Source: a bacterium
GTDB taxonomy: Bacteria > CLD3 > SB21
Length of the DNA: 39,707 nucleotides
Assembly: GCA_016788215.1 (NCBI GenBank)
Contig: JAEUSJ010000001.1
Coordinates: forward strand, 1-39,707
Reading direction: 5' to 3'
Shown here in pieces: positions 1 to 7,395 of the stretch. The translations under genes and the position numbers were made by a program. Position 1 is the stretch's first letter; every line of letters starts with the position of its first letter. The notes under the pieces are model-generated. The model had not been told where the DNA came from and did no database searches. It saw only the letters and a list, made by a program, of their open reading frames with translations.

Positions 1-93
1 GCGCCTATCGCTATGGAAGACGGGCTTCGTTTTGCTATCCGTGAAGGCGGCAGAACGGTTGGAGCCGGTGTGGTTACGAAGATTCTAAAATAA
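1..93 (+). CDS. tuf: Elongation factor Tu, C-terminal end (partial)
   Basis: The first 30 codons of the window, ending in TAA, encode the C-terminus of translation elongation factor Tu, the GTPase that delivers aminoacyl-tRNA to the ribosome. The residues [19 protein letters not shown] followed by VVTKILK are the last strands of the EF-Tu domain 3 barrel. The start and the GTPase domain lie outside the window. The position directly before tRNA-Trp and secE is the common bacterial tuf–trpT–secE–nusG order, which supports the call. Only the fragment can be judged here, and it shows no damage. Confidence 0.96.
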   Translation, partial: APIAMEDGLRFAIREGGRTVGAGVVTKILK

Positions 94-118
94 TAAAATG
101 ACTGACCAATAAATTAAA

Positions 119-150
119 TTCCCGCTGTTTCCGCGCATGCGGGACGGGAA
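119..150 (+). other. Hairpin between tuf and tRNA-Trp
   Basis: TTCCCG (119–124) pairs with CGGGAA (145–150), and inside it CCGC (131–134) pairs with GCGG (139–142). It ends two bases before the mature tRNA. There is no T-run after it, so it looks more like a processing or spacer stem in a tuf–tRNA co-transcript than a terminator. The role is inferred. Confidence 0.35.
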
Positions 151-152
151 AT

Positions 153-225
153 AGGGGAGTGGCTCAATTGGCAGAGCGGCGGTCTCCAAAACCGTAGGTT
201 GCAGGTTCAAGTCCTGTCTCCCCTG
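153..225 (+). tRNA. trpT: tRNA-Trp (anticodon CCA)
   Basis: A 73-nt cloverleaf. The acceptor stem AGGGGAG (153–159) pairs with CTCCCCT (218–224), with discriminator G225. The anticodon loop is CTCCAAA with CCA at 186–188, which reads UGG. The T arm GCAGG-TTCAAGT-CCTGT is intact with one G·U pair. The 3' CCA is not encoded. It lies between tuf and secE, the usual place for this tRNA in many bacteria, and is probably cut from the same transcript. Confidence 0.97.
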
Positions 226-254
226 CGCATGACTAACAATGATAGGAAAGACTT

Positions 255-437
255 ATGGGAAAGTTAACAGAATTTTTTGAAAATATTAAGACAGAAATGA
301 AGAAAGTATCGTGGCCAACCAAAGACGAACTCATGGGTTCGACCGGCGTGGTTATGGTAGTGTGGATATTATTGTCGATTTATATTTTTACGACCGATAA
401 TATATTGCAGTATATCGTTAAACAGTTTCTTTTGTAA
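255..437 (+). CDS. secE: Preprotein translocase subunit SecE
   Basis: A 60-residue protein, the short single-spanning form of SecE that clamps SecY in the SecYEG channel in the cytoplasmic membrane. The N-terminal amphipathic helix contains the conserved stretch EMKKVSWPTKDEL (about residues 14–26). It is followed by one hydrophobic transmembrane segment (about residues 32–50, GVVMVVWILLSIYIF). The gene follows tRNA-Trp by 29 bases and precedes nusG by 42, the classic secE–nusG pairing. The size and motif fit SecE well; nothing unusual is seen. Confidence 0.96.
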   Translation: MGKLTEFFENIKTEMKKVSWPTKDELMGSTGVVMVVWILLSIYIFTTDNILQYIVKQFLL

Positions 438-479
438 TCTTAAATTGCACTAATCGGGCTATCGCAGAAAAGGATAAGA

Positions 480-1076
480 ATGGAAAATTCTGAAAATGAT
501 TCAGAAAAAAAAGAAGAAGTTGTCGAAGAGGTCGTTCGACCTGAAAATACGAGGTGGTTTACGCTGCGCGTATATTCGGGGCAGGAGCAAAAGGTAAAAG
601 ACCACATCCAAAGCGAATTGGAAATAGCCGGATTGAAAGATAAAGTGTTTCGGATCATGATTCCTTCCGAGACCGTGATTGAGATGAAGAACGGCAAGAA
701 AAAGGAAAAAACAAGATCTTTTTTACCGGGTTATATGATTATTGAAATGGTGGATGATAAGTTGGTGCAGCACGTCGTGGCGAACACGCCGGGGGTGGTG
801 AATTTTGTAGGTCCGAAGAACACGCCTCAACCGCTCCGTCCGGATGAGGTCGATCGTATGCTTGGTAGAATGCACGAGAAAAAGACATCGGAGACGTACG
901 ACGTTCCATTCAAAGTAGGCGATCCGATTCGTGTGACAGACGGACCGTTCACGGAGTTCACAGGATTTATCGATGAGATAAATTATGAAAAGAGTAAACT
1001 GAAAGTTATGGTCAGTATTTTTGGCCGATCAACACCTGTTGAATTGGACTTCTTACAGGTTAAATTAGAACAGTAA
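480..1076 (+). CDS. nusG: Transcription termination/antitermination factor NusG
   Basis: A 198-residue NusG, which binds the RNA polymerase clamp helices, suppresses pausing and can link RNA polymerase to Rho or the ribosome. After an acidic N-terminal tail of about 25 residues, the NGN domain begins at TRWFTLRVYSGQEQKVK and includes the conserved LPGYMIIEM and GVVNFVG stretches. The C-terminal KOW domain starts at FKVGDPIRVTDGPFTEFTG and ends at the C-terminus. The extra charged N-terminal tail (MENSENDSEKKEEVVEEV) is the only departure from the minimal family form. It sits between secE and rplK in the standard order. Confidence 0.97.
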   Translation: MENSENDSEKKEEVVEEVVRPENTRWFTLRVYSGQEQKVKDHIQSELEIAGLKDKVFRIMIPSETVIEMKNGKKKEKTRSFLPGYMIIEMVDDKLVQHVVANTPGVVNFVGPKNTPQPLRPDEVDRMLGRMHEKKTSETYDVPFKVGDPIRVTDGPFTEFTGFIDEINYEKSKLKVMVSIFGRSTPVELDFLQVKLEQ

Positions 1077-1109
1077 TTAACAGTATTTATTTATGAAAAA
1101 GGGAATCTA

Positions 1110-1532
1110 ATGAAAAAAGTAGTTGCCCAAATTAAACTGCAAATCGCGGCAGGAGCTGCGAATCCGCAGCCCCCCGTCGGACCGGCCTTAGGTCAGCACG
1201 GCGTTAACATTATGGAGTTCTGTAAGGCGTTTAATGCTAAAACCCAGGATCAAAAGGGGTTGATTATTCCGGTCGTCATCACAGTTTTTTCAGACCGATC
1301 ATTTACTTTTATCCTGAAAACCCCGCCGGCTGCAATTCTGATTAAGAAAGCGATAGGATTGGAAAAAGGTTCCGCTCAGCCGAATCGTACAAAAGTCGGA
1401 AAAATCAGCCGGGCAAAGATTCAGGAAATCGCTAAATTAAAGATGCCCGACCTTAATGCCAAAGACATTGCCGGCGCCATGCGCATGATTGAAGGCACAG
1501 CAAAAAGTTTGGGCGTGGAAGTTATAGACTAA
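1110..1532 (+). CDS. rplK: 50S ribosomal protein L11
   Basis: A 140-residue L11, the usual length. It binds 23S rRNA at the GTPase-associated centre and forms the base of the ribosomal stalk. The N-terminal domain carries the proline-rich segment [20 protein letters not shown] (about residues 19–38), the switch region contacted by thiopeptides. The C-terminal rRNA-binding domain runs from about residue 75 to the end ([17 protein letters not shown]). The gene is 33 bases after nusG and 90 bases before rplA. Nothing unusual is seen in the protein. Confidence 0.98.
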   Translation: MKKVVAQIKLQIAAGAANPQPPVGPALGQHGVNIMEFCKAFNAKTQDQKGLIIPVVITVFSDRSFTFILKTPPAAILIKKAIGLEKGSAQPNRTKVGKISRAKIQEIAKLKMPDLNAKDIAGAMRMIEGTAKSLGVEVID

Positions 1533-1557
1533 ATTAATTAACTCGTTTAATCCATTA

Positions 1558-1598
1558 CCACCCCTTGGTGGGAGAATAATTCATCCGTTTTTGACGGA
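1558..1598 (+). promoter_or_regulatory. Tandem small hairpins in the rplK–rplA gap
   Basis: CCACC (1558–1562) pairs with GGTGG (1567–1571) over a CCTT loop. Then TCCGT (1584–1588) pairs with ACGGA (1594–1598) over TTTTG. Both stand upstream of the rplA Shine–Dalgarno AAAGGAGAT. L1 represses its own operon in other bacteria by binding mRNA, so this is a place to look for an L1 operator. I cannot match it to an L1 consensus by eye, so the regulatory role is inferred. Confidence 0.35.
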
Positions 1599-1622
1599 GA
1601 GAAGATTCGTAAAAGGAGATAT

Positions 1623-2327
1623 ATGAAAAAAAGAAGCAAGCGGTTTCAGGCCGCTCAGAAAAAAGTTGAACATGGAAAGGAGTATTCCATAACTGAGGCT
1701 TTTAGATTGATCAAAGAAACTGCAAGCACCAAATTTGTTGAGACAATTGATGTAGCTGTGAATTTGGGGGTTGATCCTAAACACGCGGATCAAGCGATTC
1801 GTGGAACTGTTTTGATGCCTCACGGAGTCGGCAAATCCGTACGCGTTTTGGTAATCACGAAAATGAAAGATAAAGAAGCAAAAGAAGCGGGCGCCGATTT
1901 CGTTGGTTTTGATGATTACCTTCAGAAGATAAAAGAAGGTTGGACGGATGTAGACGTAATTGTTGCAACGCCCGAAGCAATGGTTGAACTTGGAAAATTA
2001 GGCAAGATATTGGGCCCGAAAGGTTTGATGCCCAATCCAAAAAGCGGCACAGTGACCAATGACGTTGCGAAGGCGGTGAATGAAGTAAAAGCGGGCCGTG
2101 TCGAATTTCGCGTTGACAAACAGGGAACGGTTCATGTCGGAATAGGCAAGTCGTCTTTCGACCAAAAAAATTTGGAAGATAATTTTAAAAGCTTTATGGC
2201 CGCCATTCTCCGTATGAGGCCATCAACTGCAAAAGGGCAATATCTGAAGAGCGTGCATGTGTCCACATCTATGGGACCGGGCATCAAGGTCAGTAATCAG
2301 GAAGTTGGTTCGATAACCGTTCACTAA
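1623..2327 (+). CDS. rplA: 50S ribosomal protein L1
   Basis: A 234-residue L1, the typical bacterial length. It forms the mobile L1 stalk that interacts with the E-site tRNA and in many bacteria also represses translation of its own operon. The start follows a strong Shine–Dalgarno AAAGGAGATAT. Conserved family stretches are VAVNLGVDPKHADQAIRGTV (about residues 45–64), the domain II segment with KLGKILGPKGLMPNPKSGTV (about 124–143) and the C-terminal TSMGPGIKV. It lies between rplK and rplJ in the conserved stalk cluster. Confidence 0.98.
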   Translation: MKKRSKRFQAAQKKVEHGKEYSITEAFRLIKETASTKFVETIDVAVNLGVDPKHADQAIRGTVLMPHGVGKSVRVLVITKMKDKEAKEAGADFVGFDDYLQKIKEGWTDVDVIVATPEAMVELGKLGKILGPKGLMPNPKSGTVTNDVAKAVNEVKAGRVEFRVDKQGTVHVGIGKSSFDQKNLEDNFKSFMAAILRMRPSTAKGQYLKSVHVSTSMGPGIKVSNQEVGSITVH

Positions 2328-2364
2328 ATCAACATTCGATCATAAACATTTTTAAAAGGCCTAT

Positions 2365-2892
2365 ATGAAAAAAGAAAATAAAACTGAATTGATTGCTGAA
2401 CTGGCAGAAAAATTTGAGAATGCTTCCAGTTTGTACCTGACTGATTTTTCCGGAATCAATGTTCAAAAAATGGAACAATTGCGAATTAAGTTTCGTGAAT
2501 CTAATTCCGATTTTAAAGTGGTAAAAAATACTCTAGCCAAGCTCGCCCTGAACAAAGCGGGGTATACTGTTAATCTTGATAAGTATTTGCAGGGGCCTAC
2601 CGGGATTGCATTTGGTTATTCGGATGCGGTAGCACCGGCTAAAGTAATATCTGATTTTCTGAAGGACAAAGATAATGACAAACTTCAAGTCAAAATTTGC
2701 GTGATTGACAAACAGTTATTTGAAGCGTCAAAGATCGGCGACATCGCGAAGATGCCAAGCAAAAAAGACCTGTTGGGCCAATTAATGGGCCTGTTCAATT
2801 CGCCGATGCAAAACGTCGTCATGCTGCTCAATACGCCGATGCAAAATTTGGTGTGTATTTTGGAGACATTGAAAGATAAAAAAGCAGCGTAA
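2365..2892 (+). CDS. rplJ: 50S ribosomal protein L10
   Basis: A 175-residue L10, which binds 23S rRNA next to L11 and anchors L7/L12 dimers through its C-terminal helix. The N-terminal rRNA-binding domain includes LYLTDFSGINVQKMEQLR and the segment FKVVKNTLAKLAL (about residues 50–62). The C-terminal helix carries repeated short segments (NSPMQNVVMLLNTPMQNLV, about residues 150–168), consistent with several L12-dimer docking sites. Only 37 bases separate it from rplA, so a long L10 leader like that of E. coli could only lie inside rplA. Confidence 0.97.
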   Translation: MKKENKTELIAELAEKFENASSLYLTDFSGINVQKMEQLRIKFRESNSDFKVVKNTLAKLALNKAGYTVNLDKYLQGPTGIAFGYSDAVAPAKVISDFLKDKDNDKLQVKICVIDKQLFEASKIGDIAKMPSKKDLLGQLMGLFNSPMQNVVMLLNTPMQNLVCILETLKDKKAA

Positions 2893-2920
2893 GTAAATTA
2901 TTTTTAATTATTATTAACCA

Positions 2921-2973
2921 TTTGCTGTCTTAATTTATCATCCGTTTAAATGTTGCGGTTGACTGACAGCAAA
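2921..2973 (+). promoter_or_regulatory. Long-range stem in the rplJ–rplL gap
   Basis: TTTGCTGTC (2921–2929) and GACAGCAAA (2965–2973) form a perfect 9-bp inverted repeat around a 35-base loop. It ends eight bases before the rplL Shine–Dalgarno AGGAG (2981–2985). No T-run follows. It could affect L7/L12 translation or mRNA processing, since L7/L12 is needed in several copies per L10. The role is inferred. Confidence 0.5.
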
Positions 2974-2993
2974 GATATCTAGGAGACATGAAA

Positions 2994-3377
2994 ATGGCTA
3001 CTTCAAGAGCAGATGTGTTGGACTATTTAGCAAATGCCAACATGATGGAGATCGGGGAACTCGTCAAAGAAATCAAAAGCAAATTCGGAGTTGAGATTGC
3101 GGCGCCTGTTGCAGTTGCAGCGGTTGCAGGTCCTGCGGGCGGCGGTGCCGCGGCTGCGGAAGAACAAACCGAATTCACGGTAAAATTGACGGGCGCCGGC
3201 GACAAGAAAATTCAAGTGATCAAAGTCCTTCGTGAACTGACCAGCCTTGGATTAAAAGAAGCGAAAGACCTTGTTGACAGCGCACCCGCTGTTGTAAAAG
3301 AAGGTGTTTCGAAAGATGAAGCAGAGAAGATCAAAGCTAAATTTGCTGAAGTTGGAGCTACAGTCGAAGTAGCTTAA
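2994..3377 (+). CDS. rplL: 50S ribosomal protein L7/L12
   Basis: L7/L12 is the multicopy stalk protein that recruits translational GTPases. I choose the ATG at 2994 (127 residues, starting MATSRADVL). The Shine–Dalgarno AGGAG at 2981–2985 is eight bases from it but only two bases from the upstream in-frame ATG at 2988. The N-terminal dimerisation domain is followed by an Ala/Gly-rich hinge ([19 protein letters not shown], about residues 37–55). The globular C-terminal domain carries [20 protein letters not shown] and KDLVDSAP, the factor-binding face. It follows rplJ as usual. Confidence 0.97.
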   Translation: MATSRADVLDYLANANMMEIGELVKEIKSKFGVEIAAPVAVAAVAGPAGGGAAAAEEQTEFTVKLTGAGDKKIQVIKVLRELTSLGLKEAKDLVDSAPAVVKEGVSKDEAEKIKAKFAEVGATVEVA

Positions 3378-3399
3378 TTCACTCAGAGCAGTCTATCAT

Positions 3400-3438
3400 A
3401 GCGGTCCTGCAACTAAGGGCCGCTTTAATTTCTTTTTT
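3400..3438 (+). terminator. Attenuator-like hairpin between rplL and rpoB
   Basis: AGCGGTCC (3400–3407) pairs with GGGCCGCT (3417–3424) in an 8-bp stem with one T·G pair and a nine-base loop. It is followed by the T-rich tract TTTAATTTCTTTTTT. It stands 139 bases before the rpoB start, within an operon, so partial termination is likelier than a full stop. A comparable attenuator between rplL and rpoB is known in E. coli. Confidence 0.65.
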
Positions 3439-3476
3439 GAATATCCAGGCGATAATATGGGTGTTCTTATCCCGCG

Positions 3477-3495
3477 AGCGCACATGCCTTGCGCT
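3477..3495 (+). other. Small hairpin in the rpoB leader
   Basis: AGCGCA (3477–3482) and TGCGCT (3490–3495) are a 6-bp inverted repeat with a seven-base loop between the rplL attenuator and rpoB. It could be a processing site or an antiterminator arm. The sequence shows only the repeat. Confidence 0.3.
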
Positions 3496-3562
3496 TCCAA
3501 GTTCCGAATAAAAGCAATTAAGTTGTTCCTCACAACCTAATTTAACAAAAGGCAGGTTACCC

Positions 3563-6500
3563 TTGAAAAACAAGATCATCGAACGAGTTTCATTTGCCAA
3601 GAATCCCAGCGTAACAGAAATGCCGGATTTACTTGAGATTCAGATTGATTCGTATAAAGAGTTTCTTCAACAGGATGTGCAGTCTGAAAAGAGAACCAAC
3701 ACGGGTTTGCAAGCTGTGTTTTTGAGTTCATTTCCTGTCGAAGACGCTAAAGAGCTTTTCAAATTAGAATTTATCAAGTATTTTATTGAGCGTCCCAAAT
3801 ACGATGTCCGAGAATGCCAGGAACGTGGCGTCTCCCACTCCGTACCGCTGAAAGCGACGTTGCGGCTTTCAAGCAAGAAGTCATCGGATGATAAGCATCC
3901 TGAGATTATGGAACAGGATGTGTACCTCGGCAATTTGCCTTATATCACTGAAAAAGGCACATTTATCATTAACGGCGCAGAACGCGTTGTAGTCAGTCAG
4001 TTGCACCGGTCACCCGGAGTCTTTTTTGACGAATCTATTCATCCAAATGGCACTAAAATGTTTTCGGCGCGCGTGATACCATTTAGAGGGTCGTGGATTG
4101 AGTTTACGACGGATGTCAACGACGTCATGTACGTATTCATTGATCGTAAGAAAAAATTTCCTGTTACAACTTTCTTACGCGCGCTGGGTTATTCTTCCGA
4201 TCGTGATATGCTAAAGCTTTTCGGCGTGATCGATGAGGTTGAACTGACCAGAATCGGCGACACATTGAATGGCCGTAAGATAGCAGTGGATATAATTCAG
4301 GAAGAAACCGGCGAGATTATTGCTGAAAAAGATGCGATAGTGGATGAGGAGCTGATTGCAAAACTCAAGAAATTTAAGATCAAGAAAATAGATCTTATTA
4401 AAGCAGAAGACGAAATTCCGGAGGTTATTGCTAATACGATTCGAAAAGACGTCACTAAAACTGAAGCAGAGGCACTGGAACAAATCTATCGGCAATTGCG
4501 TTCCGGCGATGCCCCGGATCTTGAAACTGCCCGCAGTCTTTTGGAAAGACAGTTTTTTAATTCCAAACGTTACGATCTCGGCGATGTAGGACGTAACCGG
4601 ATCAACAAGAAATTGAGTCTAAATATCCCCGAAGCCGTCACCGTCTTAACAAAAGATGATATTATCGCGATTATTAAAGCGCTGATTGAATTGCGTAATG
4701 GAACCCGTTCAACGGATGACATTGACCATTTAGGAAATCGCCGAGTCAAAACTGTAGGCGAACAACTCGCTTCGCAATTTAGTGTTGCTTTCTCGCGAAT
4801 GACGCGCACAATACGCGAGAGGATGAATTTACGGGATAATGAAAACCTTACACCTCAGGATTTAGTCAATGCCCGCACTATATCCAGCGTTATTAATACA
4901 TTCTTTGGTACGAGCCAGTTGTCTCAATTCATGGATCAGACCAATCCTCTGTCTGAGCTTACTCATAAACGACGGCTTTCGGCATTAGGGCCAGGCGGTC
5001 TAACGAGAGAGCGTGCCGGCTTTGAAGTGCGTGACGTTCACTACACCCACTATGGCAGATTATGCCCGGTGGAAACTCCGGAAGGACCAAATATTGGTTT
5101 GATTTCTTCATTATGTTTGTTCGCGCGAATTAATCGATACGGGTTCATCGAAACTCCATACCGAAAAGTCACGAACGGAAGGGTTCAGCAAAATATTGAG
5201 TATTTGACAGCGAGCGACGAAGAAAATAGAACTATCGCTCAAGCCAGCGAGATAATCGATAAGAAAGGTATATTCCAAAATGAATTTGTGAAAGCGCGAA
5301 ACAAGGGTGATTTCCCATTGGCTCCGCCGAATGAAATTGCATACATGGACGTTTCTCCCGCACAGATAGTAAGTCCGGCCGCTGCCTTGATCCCATTCTT
5401 GGAACATGATGATGCGAACCGCGCCTTGATGGGATCGAATATGCAGCGCCAGGCTGTGCCTCTTTTGATTCCAGAAGCCCCCATCGTCGGAACCGGTCTC
5501 GAACGCGTCGTCGCTGTTGATTCGCGCTCAGTTTTAATATCCGAGATTGATGGAATAGTCGAATCTGTTTCCGCTAATGAAATTACCATCCGAAAAAAGG
5601 GAAATATAAAGAAACAAAAACAAGAAGTCTCCGATACAGTGTCTTATCAGCTTTTGAAATTTTTCCGCACCAATCAGGATACGTGCATAAATCAGCGACC
5701 GCTTGTTGCAACCGGTGACGAGGTTAAAGCAGGACAGATAATCGCAGATGGATGTGCAACGAATCGGGGCGATTTGGCATTAGGACGAAACGTCCTTGCG
5801 GCATTCATGCCATGGCGAGGTTATAATTTCGAGGACGCTATTATTTTGAGTGAAAAACTCTTGAAAGATGACCTCTTTACATCGATTCACATTGAGGAAT
5901 ATGAGATTCAGGTCCGAGATACCAAACGCGGCGAGGAAGAACTCACTCGCGAAATTCCCAATGTCAGCGAAGAAGCTACAAAAGATCTCGACGAAAATGG
6001 AATTATCCGCGTAGGAGCAGAAGTCTTACCGGGCGATATCTTAGTTGGCAAAGTGACGCCTAAGGGCGAAACTGACCCTACGCCAGAAGAGAAACTGCTA
6101 AAGGCTATTTTTGGAGACAAAGCCGGCGATGTGAAAGACGCTTCATTGAAAGCGCCTCCGGGAATGAAAGGGATTGTGGTCTCGACGAAGTTGTTCAGCA
6201 GGAAGAAAAAGGATACTGAATCGAAAAAAGAGGACAAAAAGAAAATTGAAGAGCTGGATTCAGACTACAAAAAACAAGTTCGCCGCTTAAAGGCAAATCT
6301 CCGGGAAGAATTGGAGAAACTTTTGGTCGGGAAAGTCTCAGCAGGAGTACAATACACTGACGGCAGTGAATTTCTCAAGAAAGGGCGTAAATTTACCGAC
6401 GATTCATTCAAAAATTTAGACCCTTCGGAGCTTAATTTGGCAGAAAGCCATTGGACAGACGATGAAGAAACGAATGAAATGGCAAATTTTCTGATTGATA

Positions 6501-7312
6501 ATTTTGAACGAAATGTCGAAGAAGTTGAAAGCGAATACAATTCGGAGAAATTCAAAGTTCAAGTTGGAGATGAACTTCCGCCGGGAATTGTACAATTGGC
6601 AAAGGTTCAAATTGCTAAGAAACGCAAAATTTCAGTTGGCGATAAGATGGCCGGACGCCATGGAAACAAAGGCGTTGTGGCTAAAATTGTCCCGGAAGAA
6701 GACATGCCATTCTTAGGCGATGGAACTCCGGTTGATGTTATTCTTAATCCATTAGGCGTCCCTTCACGTATGAATTTGGGTCAGATATTTGAAACTTCTC
6801 TAGCTTGGGCTGGAAAAGTTCTGGGTAAACACTATGAGACAAATGTATTTGACGGCGCTAAAATCCGTGACGTTCAGGATGAATTGCGTGCCGCAGGCTT
6901 ACCGGAACACGGAAAAGTCAAACTCACAGATGGACGATCCGGTGAATCTTTTGACCAGGAAACGATGGTCGGCTATATCTATATCATGAAACTGAACCAC
7001 TTAGTCGACGATAAGATTCACGCCCGATCAATTGGACCTTATTCGCTAATTACGCAACAGCCACTAGGCGGGAAAGCGCAATTCGGCGGACAGCGATTCG
7101 GAGAAATGGAAGTCTGGGCACTTGAAGCATACGGGGCGGCATATACGTTACAGGAAATACTTACGTATAAATCAGATGACGTAAGCGGTCGCGCTAAAGT
7201 GTATGAGTCCATCGTAAAAGGCGATAATTTGCCGGAAGCTGGGATTCCAGAGTCGTTTAACGTGCTCGTGAGGGAATTACAGGGCTTGGGTTTAGAAGTT
7301 AAAATAGTATAA
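3563..7312 (+). CDS. rpoB: DNA-directed RNA polymerase subunit beta
   Basis: A 1249-residue RpoB, one of the two catalytic subunits of RNA polymerase. The start is TTG at 3563; the protein begins MKNKIIERVSF and reaches the conserved MPDLLEIQIDSYKEFL by about residue 19, so no upstream ATG is needed. The rifampicin-pocket segment is complete and of wild-type form (SQLSQFMDQTNPLSEL and HKRRLSALGPGGL, about residues 450–480). The active-site region includes KISVGDKMAGRHGNKGVV around residue 1020–1037. A Lys/Glu-rich stretch (about residues 880–930) is a lineage-specific insert. The 83-base gap to rpoC carries the rpoC Shine–Dalgarno. Confidence 0.98.
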   Translation: MKNKIIERVSFAKNPSVTEMPDLLEIQIDSYKEFLQQDVQSEKRTNTGLQAVFLSSFPVEDAKELFKLEFIKYFIERPKYDVRECQERGVSHSVPLKATLRLSSKKSSDDKHPEIMEQDVYLGNLPYITEKGTFIINGAERVVVSQLHRSPGVFFDESIHPNGTKMFSARVIPFRGSWIEFTTDVNDVMYVFIDRKKKFPVTTFLRALGYSSDRDMLKLFGVIDEVELTRIGDTLNGRKIAVDIIQEETGEIIAEKDAIVDEELIAKLKKFKIKKIDLIKAEDEIPEVIANTIRKDVTKTEAEALEQIYRQLRSGDAPDLETARSLLERQFFNSKRYDLGDVGRNRINKKLSLNIPEAVTVLTKDDIIAIIKALIELRNGTRSTDDIDHLGNRRVKTVGEQLASQFSVAFSRMTRTIRERMNLRDNENLTPQDLVNARTISSVINTFFGTSQLSQFMDQTNPLSELTHKRRLSALGPGGLTRERAGFEVRDVHYTHYGRLCPVETPEGPNIGLISSLCLFARINRYGFIETPYRKVTNGRVQQNIEYLTASDEENRTIAQASEIIDKKGIFQNEFVKARNKGDFPLAPPNEIAYMDVSPAQIVSPAAALIPFLEHDDANRALMGSNMQRQAVPLLIPEAPIVGTGLERVVAVDSRSVLISEIDGIVESVSANEITIRKKGNIKKQKQEVSDTVSYQLLKFFRTNQDTCINQRPLVATGDEVKAGQIIADGCATNRGDLALGRNVLAAFMPWRGYNFEDAIILSEKLLKDDLFTSIHIEEYEIQVRDTKRGEEELTREIPNVSEEATKDLDENGIIRVGAEVLPGDILVGKVTPKGETDPTPEEKLLKAIFGDKAGDVKDASLKAPPGMKGIVVSTKLFSRKKKDTESKKEDKKKIEELDSDYKKQVRRLKANLREELEKLLVGKVSAGVQYTDGSEFLKKGRKFTDDSFKNLDPSELNLAESHWTDDEETNEMANFLIDNFERNVEEVESEYNSEKFKVQVGDELPPGIVQLAKVQIAKKRKISVGDKMAGRHGNKGVVAKIVPEEDMPFLGDGTPVDVILNPLGVPSRMNLGQIFETSLAWAGKVLGKHYETNVFDGAKIRDVQDELRAAGLPEHGKVKLTDGRSGESFDQETMVGYIYIMKLNHLVDDKIHARSIGPYSLITQQPLGGKAQFGGQRFGEMEVWALEAYGAAYTLQEILTYKSDDVSGRAKVYESIVKGDNLPEAGIPESFNVLVRELQGLGLEVKIV

Positions 7313-7395
7313 CAACAACATAAATAATTGTATTTTAAAGTTTATATCTTATTACATGAGATATGGCTTTAACTTCCGAATAAGGAGGTTCAAAA

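Noticed and set aside
2988-2993. Upstream ATG of rplL
   Set aside because: It is only two bases from the Shine–Dalgarno; the ATG at 2994 has normal spacing and the usual protein start.
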